DNA of 64,000 nucleotides. Source: Robertmurraya korlensis NBRC 107688 (GTDB lineage: Bacteria > Bacillota > Bacilli > Bacillales > Cytobacillaceae). Positions within the stretch are counted from its first letter, which is position 1; the number at the start of each line of letters is the position of its first letter. The stretch spans positions 1 to 64,000 of the forward strand of contig NZ_BCVH01000017.1 of assembly GCF_001591645.1 (NCBI RefSeq), in the 5' to 3' direction. Positions 1 through 8,598 of this stretch are shown here, piece after piece. Below the pieces are notes generated by a model. The model ran no database searches. It saw only the letters and a program-made list of their open reading frames with translations, and was not told where the DNA came from. The position numbers were made by a program, and so were the translations under genes.

Positions 1-20
1 TAGAGGATTGCTTTTTTCAT

Positions 21-1739
21 TTAATCTTCCATTGTGGAAAGATCACCTGTTGGTAAATCTAATTCCCACGCTTTTAAGACACGGCGCATAATTTTCCCAC
101 TTCTAGTTTTCGGAAGCTTATCTCGGAATTCAATTTCTCTAGGTGCAGCATGAGCTGCTAACCCTTTTTTCACAAATTGACGGATATCCTCTTTTAACTC
201 TTCCGTCACTTCGTATCCATCTCTTAAAGCGACGAATGCCTTAATGATTTCCCCTCTTACTGGGTCTGGTTTACCAATAACCCCAGCTTCAGCCACAGCT
301 GGATGTTCGACCAGTTTGCTCTCTACTTCAAAAGGTCCCACTCGTTCACCGGAAGTCATGATCACATCGTCGATTCTACCTTGGAACCAGAAATAACCAT
401 CCTCATCCATATAAGCAGAGTCTCCAGAAACATACCAACCACCAGGCATAAAATAAGACTCGTATTTCTGCTCATTTTTCCAAATGGTGTGCATCATGGA
501 TGGCCAGCCTTTTTGAATGGCTAGGTTCCCCATTCTGTATGGAGGAAGCTCATTTCCTTGATCATCCACAATAGCCGCCTTTACCCCTGGGATTGGTTTT
601 CCCATAGAGCCTGGCTTAATCTCCATACATGGGTAATTACAAATTAATTGTGCACCCGTCTCTGTCATCCACCACGTATCATGGATTCTCAGCTGGAATA
701 CCTTCATTCCCCAACGAACGACCTCTGGGTTTAATGGCTCACCCACACTTAAAATATGCCTTAGGCTATTTAAGTCAAAGCGCTTCACAGCCTCATCCCC
801 AGCACCCATTAGCATTCTGAAGGCTGTTGGAGCACTATACCAAACACTAACCCCATATTCTTCAATCATCTTGTACCATGTTTCTGGATTGAAGCGGCCA
901 CCTACAACGACATTTGATGTCCCAGTTAGCCACGGTCCAAAAATACCATAGGAAGTTCCGGTTACCCAGCCTGGGTCAGCAGTACACCAGTACACATCAT
1001 CATCCTTTAGGTCTAATACCCACTTTGCCGTTTGATAATGTTGAATCATTGCATTATGTACATGCAAGACACCCTTTGGTTTCCCTGTCGAACCAGAAGT
1101 ATAGTGGAGAATTAGACCGTCCCTGCGGTCTACCCATTCAATGTCTAGCTTTCTGCTTGACTCTTCAAATCTCTTTTGAAAGTCAATATACTTTCCTTCT
1201 TCTTTAATATTTTCCCCCACTAAGAAAATCGTTTGTAGAGCAGGAAGTTCATCTACTGGGACTCTCTCGAGAAGCTCTGGAGTCGTTACGAGCACCTTTG
1301 CCCCGCTGTCTTCCAACCGATCTCTAACGGCACCTTCCATAAATGCTTCAAATAATGGTCCAACAATGGCCCCTAGTTTGATCGCACCTAACAGAGCAAA
1401 ATACAATTCTGGTGATCTTGGCATAAAGATGAAGACGCGATCCCCTTTTTCCACATCTCCAAATGTTTTTAATGCATTACCAGCTTTGTTTGAGAATTCC
1501 TTCATTTCTTTAAATGTGTACTTTTCATTACGATCCGCATCTCGATAGTATAAAGCAATCTTGTTTTTACGGTAGGATTCTGCATGTCGGTCAATTGCTT
1601 CATACGCTAGGTTCACTCGACCTGTTTCAGCCCATGAAAAACTTTTTTCCACTTCACTCCAGTCGAATGACTCGTACATTTGATCATAGTTTCCTAGATT
1701 AAATTCCCCTTTAACTACTGATAGCGCTTCCACTTTCAT
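21..1739 (-). CDS. acsA: Acetyl-CoA synthetase AcsA
   Basis: AMP-forming acetate:CoA ligase, which activates acetate to acetyl-CoA in the cytoplasm. It is 572 aa, the length of the B. subtilis enzyme. The adenylate-forming P-loop YTSGSTGKPKG and the C-terminal motif TRSGKIMRR are present. The lysine of SGK falls at residue 549, the residue acetylated in B. subtilis AcsA. The ATG at 1739 is chosen because an AAAGGGGGA ribosome site precedes it; an in-frame ATG at 1763 lies upstream of that site. It is divergent from acuABC, whose products switch this enzyme off and on, and the cre-like site near the start codon suggests CcpA repression. Confidence 0.97.
   Translation of the reverse strand: MKVEALSVVKGEFNLGNYDQMYESFDWSEVEKSFSWAETGRVNLAYEAIDRHAESYRKNKIALYYRDADRNEKYTFKEMKEFSNKAGNALKTFGDVEKGDRVFIFMPRSPELYFALLGAIKLGAIVGPLFEAFMEGAVRDRLEDSGAKVLVTTPELLERVPVDELPALQTIFLVGENIKEEGKYIDFQKRFEESSRKLDIEWVDRRDGLILHYTSGSTGKPKGVLHVHNAMIQHYQTAKWVLDLKDDDVYWCTADPGWVTGTSYGIFGPWLTGTSNVVVGGRFNPETWYKMIEEYGVSVWYSAPTAFRMLMGAGDEAVKRFDLNSLRHILSVGEPLNPEVVRWGMKVFQLRIHDTWWMTETGAQLICNYPCMEIKPGSMGKPIPGVKAAIVDDQGNELPPYRMGNLAIQKGWPSMMHTIWKNEQKYESYFMPGGWYVSGDSAYMDEDGYFWFQGRIDDVIMTSGERVGPFEVESKLVEHPAVAEAGVIGKPDPVRGEIIKAFVALRDGYEVTEELKEDIRQFVKKGLAAHAAPREIEFRDKLPKTRSGKIMRRVLKAWELDLPTGDLSTMED
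1719..1732. promoter_or_regulatory. cre-like CcpA site inside the acsA start region
   Basis: TGATAGCGCTTCCA matches the cre consensus TGWNANCGNTNWCA at all but one position. It is centred about 40 bases downstream of the predicted acsA transcription start. A CcpA roadblock in this position is described for B. subtilis acsA. Confidence 0.65.
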
Positions 1740-1772
1740 CAAACCGTATCCCCCTTTGTTCATGCTATTGTT

Positions 1773-1801
1773 ATTATATAACAGAAATATCCTTTTCTCA
1801 A
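1773..1801 (-). promoter_or_regulatory. Sigma-A promoter of acsA
   Basis: On the minus strand TTGAGA and TATAAT are separated by exactly 17 bases. The predicted start lies about 25 bases upstream of the acsA ATG. Confidence 0.75.
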
Positions 1802-1869
1802 TTTTTAAAATATTTGTTCAGTAAAATATTTATGTCACATAATCTATCTAAATTAAACAGAAAATTTAG

Positions 1870-1883
1870 TGAAAGCGCTTAAA
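1870..1883. promoter_or_regulatory. cre-like CcpA site upstream of acuA
   Basis: TGAAAGCGCTTAAA fits the cre consensus except at one of the last two bases. It overlaps the -35 region of the probable acuA promoter, whose TATAAT -10 lies at 1900-1905. The position is consistent with catabolite repression of acuABC. Confidence 0.65.
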
Positions 1884-1946
1884 ACGACTCATTTTCATGT
1901 ATAATATGGATTACAAACGGTACGATTTTCATTGGGTGGTGTATGG

Positions 1947-2579
1947 ATGGAACATATTAAAATATATAATGCAAAAAAATTAAAAACTCCCTATGGGGAT
2001 TTGCTTATAGAGGGTCCCATATCTCCTGAAGCTTTAGCAGGTTATGAGTTTCATAGTGACTTAGTTGCCTTTCGTCCCCCAGTGCAACAGCATAAAGCTC
2101 TAATTGAAATTGCGGCCCTTCCTGAAGGAAGAATTATTGTAGCGAGGGACCGAAATACCATTGTCGGTTATGTTACATATTTATATCCTGATCCTTTGGA
2201 GCGCTGGTCTGAGGGAAAAATGGAGGACTTGATAGAATTAGGAGCCATTGAAGTGATTCCTAAATACAGAGGTTGTAGTGTAGGGAAGAATTTGCTTATC
2301 GTCTCCATGATGGATGATGCTATGGAGGATTTTATCACTATTACAACGGAATATTACTGGCATTGGGACCTGAAAGGAACTGGATTAAATGTTTGGGAAT
2401 ATCGCAAAATCATGGAGAAAATGATGAATGCCGGTGGCTTAGAATATTTTGCAACGGATGACCCAGAAATTAGCTCCCATCCAGCCAATTGTCTTATGGC
2501 TAAGATCGGAAAACGTGTTTCTAATGAATCTATCGAAAAATTTGATCGACTAAGATTCATGAATCGTTTCATGTACTAA
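1947..2579 (+). CDS. acuA: Protein acetyltransferase AcuA
   Basis: GNAT-family acetyltransferase that inactivates AcsA by acetylating its catalytic lysine. It is 210 aa, as in B. subtilis. The conserved segments [17 protein letters not shown] and [14 protein letters not shown] are visible. The ATG at 1947 follows GGGTGGT with a suitable gap and matches the family N-terminus; an in-frame TTG at 1932 is less likely. It is the first gene of acuABC, divergent from its target acsA. Confidence 0.93.
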   Translation: MEHIKIYNAKKLKTPYGDLLIEGPISPEALAGYEFHSDLVAFRPPVQQHKALIEIAALPEGRIIVARDRNTIVGYVTYLYPDPLERWSEGKMEDLIELGAIEVIPKYRGCSVGKNLLIVSMMDDAMEDFITITTEYYWHWDLKGTGLNVWEYRKIMEKMMNAGGLEYFATDDPEISSHPANCLMAKIGKRVSNESIEKFDRLRFMNRFMY

Positions 2580-2614
2580 CTCTTTTTTATTCTAAGAAAA
2601 GGGGAGAAAATAGT

Positions 2615-3262
2615 ATGATAGTCGAAGAGATTATGAAATCTGACGTCTCAACCTTAACCTCTGACAACACGATAGAAGACGCCATTCAATTAATGAAAAC
2701 AAAACGGATCAGACATCTTCCAGTAATAGATAAAAGCCATCATATCATCGGATTAGTGACGGATCGCGATATTAAGGATGCAACACCTTCCATTTTTTAT
2801 GCTACTGGTCAAAGGGATATTCTCCAGAAATCTGTAAAAGAAATTATGAGAACCAATATAATCACGGGACACCCTTTAGATTTTGTTGAAGAAATTTCAG
2901 CTGTTTTTTATGAACACCATATAAGCTGTCTTCCAATCGTTAACGATCAAAAGCTTGTTGGAATCGTAACAGAAACAGACCTATTGCATACGCTAGTTCA
3001 ATTAACCGGAGCCCATCAACCTGGTTCTCAAATAGAGGTAAAGGTTCCAAATCGAGCCGGAATGCTTTGTGAAGTTACTGCGGTTATAAGTAAGCGAAAA
3101 GCAAATCTATTGAGTGTATTAGTCTATCCAGACAAAAAGGATGAAAACTACAAAATTTTAGTTTTGAGAGTTCAAACGATGAATCCGGTTACTCTCATTG
3201 ATGAATTAAAAAAAGCAGGATATACGGTCCTATGGCCAAATCTCCCGGGGATTACGACATGA
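2615..3262 (+). CDS. acuB: CBS-ACT domain protein AcuB
   Basis: A 215-aa protein with two CBS modules (about residues 1-135), which usually bind adenine nucleotides, and a C-terminal ACT domain (about 140-215), usually a small-ligand sensor. B. subtilis AcuB belongs to the acetoin/acetate utilisation operon and its exact role is unsettled. AAGGGGAG precedes the ATG. The stop codon overlaps the acuC start in an ATGA, suggesting translational coupling. Confidence 0.92.
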   Translation: MIVEEIMKSDVSTLTSDNTIEDAIQLMKTKRIRHLPVIDKSHHIIGLVTDRDIKDATPSIFYATGQRDILQKSVKEIMRTNIITGHPLDFVEEISAVFYEHHISCLPIVNDQKLVGIVTETDLLHTLVQLTGAHQPGSQIEVKVPNRAGMLCEVTAVISKRKANLLSVLVYPDKKDENYKILVLRVQTMNPVTLIDELKKAGYTVLWPNLPGITT

Positions 3263-4437
3263 TCCATGATTCTGTTTTTATCTTTTCTGAAGAACAACTA
3301 AAATATAAATTTAACTCCCATCATCCTTTTAATCAACTTCGCTTAAAAATCACCCTAGATCTATTAAAACAACTGAATGCGATTGATAATCATCAAATGG
3401 TTCATCCTAGGAAAGCTACCGATGAAGAATTACAGCTCATCCATGACCCTAGTTATATTAATGCAGTAAAGCTTGCTGGTCTAGGCCAATTATCAGCTGA
3501 GAAAGCAGAGAGTTATGGTCTTGGGACAGATGATACCCCGATCTTTCCCAATATGCACGATGCAAGCGCCTGGCTGGTTGGGGGAACATTAACCGCCGTT
3601 GACTATGTCATGACCGGTAAAGCCAAACACGCGCTGAACCTTGGAGGAGGTTTACATCACGGTTTTAAAGGGAAGGCTTCTGGATTTTGTATTTATAATG
3701 ATAGTTCAGTAGCAATAAAGTATCTTCAGGAAAAATACCATGCAAGAGTTCTTTATGTGGACACAGATGCTCACCATGGTGATGGAGTACAATGGTCCTT
3801 TTATGATGATCCTGATGTTTGTACATTGTCTATACATGAAACAGGGAGGTATTTATTCCCTGGTACAGGTAATGTGAATGAAAGGGGGCAAGGGAAAGGC
3901 TATGGGTATTCCTTCAATATCCCTGTTGATGCCTTTACGGAGGATGAATCGTGGCTAGAGGCATATACAACCTCCATAAGTGAAGTTGCCGCTTTTTTCA
4001 AACCAGATGTGATTGTAACCCAGAATGGTGCTGATTCTCATTATTTGGATCCATTAACTCATTTATCAGCTACTATGAACATCTATCGAGAGATTCCTAA
4101 AGTTGCCCACCGTATCGCCCATCAATATTGTGAGGGGAGATGGATTGCCGTTGGAGGTGGTGGCTATGATATTTGGAGGGTTGTTCCACGAGCTTGGTCA
4201 TTACTTTGGCTTGAAATGACAAATAACTTAGCTCCTTTGAAGCACCCCTTGCCTACGGAATGGATTCAAGCTTGGCAGCCAAAAGCCTCTGTCCTACTAC
4301 CAGATCAATGGGTTGATCCAAGCGATTTATATCCACCCATTCCTCGAAAAGCTGAAATTACTGAAAAAAATGCACAGACAGTTGAAAAAGCATTATATCC
4401 AATCCGTAACAATAGAAAGAGAATAGAAAAAGGCTGA
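3259..4437 (+). CDS. acuC: NAD-independent protein deacetylase AcuC
   Basis: Class I/II histone-deacetylase-like zinc amidohydrolase that removes acetyl from AcsA and reactivates it. It is 392 aa. [11 protein letters not shown] and [13 protein letters not shown] carry the catalytic histidines and the metal-binding Asp/His residues. The ATG at 3259 is chosen because it overlaps the acuB stop and because the B. subtilis protein begins at the equivalent RDSVFIY. A start at 3232 would add nine residues inside acuB. The gene ends within a terminator hairpin shared with the convergent motS. Confidence 0.94.
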   Translation: MIHDSVFIFSEEQLKYKFNSHHPFNQLRLKITLDLLKQLNAIDNHQMVHPRKATDEELQLIHDPSYINAVKLAGLGQLSAEKAESYGLGTDDTPIFPNMHDASAWLVGGTLTAVDYVMTGKAKHALNLGGGLHHGFKGKASGFCIYNDSSVAIKYLQEKYHARVLYVDTDAHHGDGVQWSFYDDPDVCTLSIHETGRYLFPGTGNVNERGQGKGYGYSFNIPVDAFTEDESWLEAYTTSISEVAAFFKPDVIVTQNGADSHYLDPLTHLSATMNIYREIPKVAHRIAHQYCEGRWIAVGGGGYDIWRVVPRAWSLLWLEMTNNLAPLKHPLPTEWIQAWQPKASVLLPDQWVDPSDLYPPIPRKAEITEKNAQTVEKALYPIRNNRKRIEKG

Positions 4438-4460
4438 AACCATTCAGCTTCAGCCTTTTC
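4427..4460. terminator. Bidirectional terminator between acuC and motS
   Basis: AAAAGGCTGA pairs with TCAGCCTTTT across a short loop. The A and T runs on the two flanks let it work for both convergent genes. It includes the acuC stop codon. Confidence 0.85.
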
Positions 4461-5183
4461 TCACTTGTCCATCATTTCATTTGCATTGTATTTAGGATCA
4501 GAGATGACAATCTCAACCCGCCTATTTTTTTGCCAATTTGCCTCACTATTGTTAGGAACAATGGGTCTCGTCTCACCATAACCAACAGCAATAAATCTAG
4601 TTGAATCAAGAGAAAAGTTCTCAATTAAATATCTGATGACTGATCCAGCTCTAGCTGCAGAAAGCTCCCAGTTTGATGGATATCGTTCGGTTGTAATTGG
4701 TCGATTATCTGTATGCCCTTCAACCTTAACAAGATTCGGCATCCCTCCTAGCAACACACCCACTTTATCCAAAAAGGCATTTGATTCATTTAGAATCTCT
4801 GCTTCTCCTGATTGAAACAGTGCTTGTTCTTGAAGAACTAATACGACACCTCTCTCTGTTCGGTTTGCAACGATAATATTGTTTAATCCATTATCATCCA
4901 AGTACGCTTGAACTTCTTCTAAAAGCTTATCGAGACTTTGATCGTTATTCTCTTCTTGTTCCGATTCACCCTGTCCTTCAAGCGGTACAATAGAAGGATA
5001 AAAATCTAAGAATTGCTTATCCCTCATTGAGTCTGCTAGTGCTTGGAATTTAATGAGGTCAATTTGTGACATTGAAAATAAAAGAATAAAAAAGACGAGC
5101 ACAAGGGTCACTAAATCAGAAAAGGTTACCATCCAACGTGGTGCCCCTTTAGGAGCCTGTCGATGTTTTCTAGTAAACTTCAT
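4461..5183 (-). CDS. motS: Flagellar stator protein MotS (MotB family)
   Basis: Peptidoglycan-anchored stator subunit of the MotPS complex, which is sodium-driven in characterised bacilli. It is 240 aa. A single transmembrane helix at about residues 19-40 contains the conserved ion-binding aspartate (SDLVTLVLVFF). An OmpA/MotB domain follows from about residue 120, with VEGHTDNRPI and NWELSAARA contacting peptidoglycan. The start overlaps the end of motP by 14 bases. Position downstream of ccpA-motP and convergent with acuC identifies it as MotS rather than MotB. Confidence 0.93.
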   Translation of the reverse strand: MKFTRKHRQAPKGAPRWMVTFSDLVTLVLVFFILLFSMSQIDLIKFQALADSMRDKQFLDFYPSIVPLEGQGESEQEENNDQSLDKLLEEVQAYLDDNGLNNIIVANRTERGVVLVLQEQALFQSGEAEILNESNAFLDKVGVLLGGMPNLVKVEGHTDNRPITTERYPSNWELSAARAGSVIRYLIENFSLDSTRFIAVGYGETRPIVPNNSEANWQKNRRVEIVISDPKYNANEMMDK

Positions 5184-5988
5184 CGTTTAAAGCCTCTCTA
5201 GTTACCTCTTTTTCCTTAGCCTCACGTTCTTCCTCAGAAAGAAATGCACTTAACTTCTCTTCAAGAAGCTTCGGATTTTGACCTGATTGTACGCCGATAA
5301 CCCCTTCAACAATGATCTGTTTAAGAAAAGTCTCTTTTTCTGTCTTTAATTCTAATTTTGCTGCTATAGGGATAAAAACTAAATTGGCAAGCAACGAACC
5401 ATACAAGGTCGTTAATAAAGCGATTGCCATATTAGGTCCTAGCGTCGATGGGTCATTTAAATTTTTGAGCATGAGCACAAGACCAATCAGTGTTCCAATC
5501 ATCCCCCAAGCTGGTGCATAATCACCGGCTTTTTCAAGGATTGCTCTTCCCTTCCTATGTCTTTCTTCCATTGCTGCAATTTCAGCTAATAAAATATCTT
5601 GAATGACATCAGGATCCGTTCCATCAATGGCCAATAACATCCCTTTTCGTAAAAAACGATCTTCTACTTGATCAATCTCCATCTCGAGTGAAAGTAGCCC
5701 TTCTCTTCTTGCCTTGCCCGATAAATGAACAAAGGTATCAATCAAATCTTGAAGCTTCCTTTCGTCGGAAGAAAAAGACTGTCTCATGACTTTTACCATT
5801 TGCTTTATATCCTTTAAAGAAAAGCTGACAAGTAAGCCTGAAAGAAGTCCACCTATAACGATAAGCAATGATGCAGGGTCAACAAAAGATAATAATCCAG
5901 TCATTCCCCCGTTGTATACAATTCCAAAAAACAGCATAATTACACCTATCGTTAAACCGATAGGTGTTAGAACATCAAGCTTTTTCAT
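5170..5988 (-). CDS. motP: Flagellar stator protein MotP (MotA family)
   Basis: Polytopic stator subunit, 272 aa, with hydrophobic helices near residues 7-27, 30-50, 150-170 and 180-200 and a charged cytoplasmic loop between the pairs. The MotA signature around PAWGMIGTLIGLVLMLKNL is clear. The ATG at 5988 follows GGGAGAG directly and gives the family N-terminus; an ATG at 6015 lies upstream of this site. The gene lies 60 bases after ccpA with no clear terminator between, so readthrough from ccpA is likely, as in B. subtilis. Confidence 0.93.
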   Translation of the reverse strand: MKKLDVLTPIGLTIGVIMLFFGIVYNGGMTGLLSFVDPASLLIVIGGLLSGLLVSFSLKDIKQMVKVMRQSFSSDERKLQDLIDTFVHLSGKARREGLLSLEMEIDQVEDRFLRKGMLLAIDGTDPDVIQDILLAEIAAMEERHRKGRAILEKAGDYAPAWGMIGTLIGLVLMLKNLNDPSTLGPNMAIALLTTLYGSLLANLVFIPIAAKLELKTEKETFLKQIIVEGVIGVQSGQNPKLLEEKLSAFLSEEEREAKEKEVTREALNDEVY

Positions 5989-6048
5989 AGATTCTCTCCC
6001 AACTATCATAAACAAATTTGTCCACTACCTTACTTATCGACAAACTGT

Positions 6049-7047
6049 TTACTTTGTTGAGCTTCTTAGCTCAATTCGGTGCGGAAGTACTACTGTATGT
6101 TCTGAGACTTTTTCCTTATTCATGAATTTTGTTAATAAACGCATCGCAACAGCTCCAATATCATAAAGAGGCTGGATAACCGTTGTTAGTTGTGGTCTTA
6201 CCATAAGAGATATTCTCGTATTGTCAGAGCTAATCACTTCAAAATCCTCTGGAACATGATAGCCCTTGTCTTGTGCTCCATGAACAACTCCAACTGCCAT
6301 TTCATCAGATCCTACATAGATTGCTGTTGGTTTTTCAGGAAGTTCAAGTAACTTTTCGAAAGCTTCAATACCAGAATCATACGTATAATCGCCCTCAACA
6401 ATAAGGTCTTCCTCAACTGAAATTCCAGCTGCCTCTAACGCCTTCTTGTAACCTACCAACTTCTTCTCTTTATTAATTGGTTCATGGAAAGGCCCAATAA
6501 CCATCGCAATTCTTGTATGTCCTTTTTCAATAAAGGTATTTACAGCATCAAAGGTTGCCTGCTCGTAGTCAATATTAACAGACGGTACTTGTTCAGAATC
6601 TTCAAGAGATCCAGCAAGAACAATAGGAGCTGGAGATCGTTTAAATTCTGCCACATGTTCCTCAGAGATATTACCACCCATGAAAACAATTCCATCTACT
6701 TGCTTACCAAGCATCGTATTTAATAAGTGTAACTCCTTGTCCTTGTTTTGGTCTGAGTTACTTAAAATGATGTTGTACTTGTACATCGTCGCAATATCTT
6801 CAATTCCACGTGCAAGCTCTGCAAAAAATGGACTTGAAATATCAGGTATAATCACTCCAACTGTTGTTGTTTTTTTACTAGCTAATCCTCTAGCTACAGC
6901 ATTTGGACGGTAACCTAATCTTTCAATTACCTCTAAAACCTTTTTTCTTGTTGCCGGTTTAACATTTGGATTACCATTCACAACACGTGACACGGTAGCC
7001 ATTGAAACATTTGCTTCACGTGCTACATCATAAATTGTTATGTTCAC
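6049..7047 (-). CDS. ccpA: Catabolite control protein CcpA
   Basis: LacI/GalR-family regulator of carbon catabolite repression, acting with HPr-Ser46-P at cre sites. It is 332 aa. The N-terminal helix-turn-helix reads [20 protein letters not shown], followed by the hinge and a periplasmic-binding-protein-like core. The start is GTG at 7047, seven bases after GGAG. Likely targets in the same window are acsA, acuABC and the hydroxybutyrate operon. An inverted repeat sits just upstream of the ribosome site. Confidence 0.97.
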   Translation of the reverse strand: MNITIYDVAREANVSMATVSRVVNGNPNVKPATRKKVLEVIERLGYRPNAVARGLASKKTTTVGVIIPDISSPFFAELARGIEDIATMYKYNIILSNSDQNKDKELHLLNTMLGKQVDGIVFMGGNISEEHVAEFKRSPAPIVLAGSLEDSEQVPSVNIDYEQATFDAVNTFIEKGHTRIAMVIGPFHEPINKEKKLVGYKKALEAAGISVEEDLIVEGDYTYDSGIEAFEKLLELPEKPTAIYVGSDEMAVGVVHGAQDKGYHVPEDFEVISSDNTRISLMVRPQLTTVIQPLYDIGAVAMRLLTKFMNKEKVSEHTVVLPHRIELRSSTK

Positions 7048-7063
7048 AATATCGACTCCTTCT

Positions 7064-7082
7064 TTAAACGCGCTTCGTTTAA
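7064..7082. repeat. Perfect 7-bp inverted repeat in the ccpA leader
   Basis: TTAAACG and CGTTTAA are separated by five bases. In the ccpA mRNA the hairpin would end about six bases upstream of the GGAG ribosome site. It lacks a T-tract, so it is not a terminator, and it does not fit cre. Confidence 0.55.
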
Positions 7083-7233
7083 GTTTATTTTACTGCAAGT
7101 CTGTCATTTTTAACCATTATATAAAAATCGAAACTTGTCTATTTATGTATAAATATCATACTTCACATAGTGGAATGTCGCAATGTAAAGGCTATCTTTT
7201 TAACAAAAAAAACAATTTTACGGTGGAAAACGC

Positions 7234-7273
7234 AAAAAAACCGACTATGATAAGCTCTCATAAGTCGGTTTCT
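7234..7273 (-). terminator. Terminator of aroA
   Basis: On the minus strand AAACCGACTTATGA pairs with TCATAGTCGGTTT (one bulge), followed by a T run. It lies 12 bases after the aroA stop and upstream of ccpA. Confidence 0.85.
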
Positions 7274-7284
7274 GTGTTTTTTTA

Positions 7285-8364
7285 TTAGACACGCACTAAA
7301 TTAGAAGCTTGAATTTCTTTGTAGAAAGCATTAAATTGATCAATGTTCATTTGTTGAGCAGAGTCAGACAATGCCACTGCTGGATCTGGATGAACTTCAG
7401 CCATTACTCCATCAGCACCTACTGCAAGGGCTGCCTTTGCCATTGGAAGAAGTAGATCTCTACGACCAGTTGAATGTGTAACATCAACAAGAACCGGAAG
7501 ATGTGTTTCTTGCTTTAAAATTGGAACAGCTGATATGTCTAGTGTATTTCTTGTTGCTCTTTCATACGTACGGATACCGCGCTCACAAAGGATAATTTGT
7601 CCATTGCCTTGAGACATAATGTATTCAGCTGCATTGATGAATTCTTCGATGGTTGCAGAAAGTCCACGCTTTAATAGAACCGGCTTATTCACAGCACCTG
7701 CTGCTTTTAAAAGCTCAAAATTCTGCATGTTACGAGCACCAATTTGGATCACATCAATATAGTCAACAGCTTTCTCAATGTCAGCTGGGCTTACGATTTC
7801 ACTAATGACAGCTAGATCGTACTCGTCAGCTACTCGCTTTAAAATCTTAAGTCCTTCCACACCAAGTCCTTGGAAATCATAAGGAGAAGTTCTAGGCTTG
7901 TATGCTCCTCCACGCATAAATTTCAAACCTTTTTCTTTAATAGAGGCAGCAACAGCGGCAACCTGCTCATATGACTCAACCGCACATGGACCGAAAATTA
8001 ATTGAGGGATCCCATGTCCAACCTTTTCGCCTTTGACTTCAACAACTGTATCTTCAGCCTTTTTCTTACGAGAAACAAGCAATGCTTTGCTATGATCATC
8101 TTTTTGAAGCTCTAATCCCGCTTTAAAGATTTCTTTAAAGATATGTTCAATCGTAGAGTTTTCGAAAGGTCCATCGTTGTTTTCTTTAATGATATCAAGC
8201 ATACTTCTCTCACGAACTGGATCGTAACGGAAGACACCTTGTGTTTCCTTCACACGCCCGATTTCTTGAACAAGTCTAGCTCTTTCATTAATTAACTTTA
8301 AAAGCTCAACGTTTAACTCGTCAACACGGTCTCTAAGCTGATCTAACTCAACATTACTCATCAT
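7285..8364 (-). CDS. aroA: Bifunctional chorismate mutase / DAHP synthase
   Basis: First committed enzyme of the shikimate pathway (phosphoenolpyruvate plus erythrose 4-phosphate to DAHP), fused to an N-terminal AroQ-type chorismate mutase that senses prephenate/chorismate. It is 359 aa. The mutase domain covers about residues 1-90 ([20 protein letters not shown]). The synthase domain covers about 110-350 ([39 protein letters not shown]). GGGGCGAG precedes two adjacent ATGs (8364 and 8361). Placement just upstream of ccpA matches B. subtilis aroA(G). Confidence 0.96.
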   Translation of the reverse strand: MMSNVELDQLRDRVDELNVELLKLINERARLVQEIGRVKETQGVFRYDPVRERSMLDIIKENNDGPFENSTIEHIFKEIFKAGLELQKDDHSKALLVSRKKKAEDTVVEVKGEKVGHGIPQLIFGPCAVESYEQVAAVAASIKEKGLKFMRGGAYKPRTSPYDFQGLGVEGLKILKRVADEYDLAVISEIVSPADIEKAVDYIDVIQIGARNMQNFELLKAAGAVNKPVLLKRGLSATIEEFINAAEYIMSQGNGQIILCERGIRTYERATRNTLDISAVPILKQETHLPVLVDVTHSTGRRDLLLPMAKAALAVGADGVMAEVHPDPAVALSDSAQQMNIDQFNAFYKEIQASNLVRV

Positions 8365-8598
8365 TTCTCGCCCCTTTGAATAGTAAATTTCATTAACATG
8401 GCTTTATTACTTGCGAAAAGAAAGCCTAATAAGGATTGTTCTTTATCCGCTTCATAAAGTATGTTACATTTCTATATAAGTTAGAGTTATTATATATGAA
8501 ATTTTTCCATATGTCACGCAATTTTCTTTAATAATTAAACGCTTTTAAGTATTAAAGTGATTTTTTATTATATGAACCTATGGTAGAAGGTGTGATTC

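Noticed and set aside
303-1702. Several plus-strand reading frames of 60-97 codons opposite acsA
   Set aside because: They lie wholly inside acsA on the other strand, lack ribosome sites and show no protein-like pattern.
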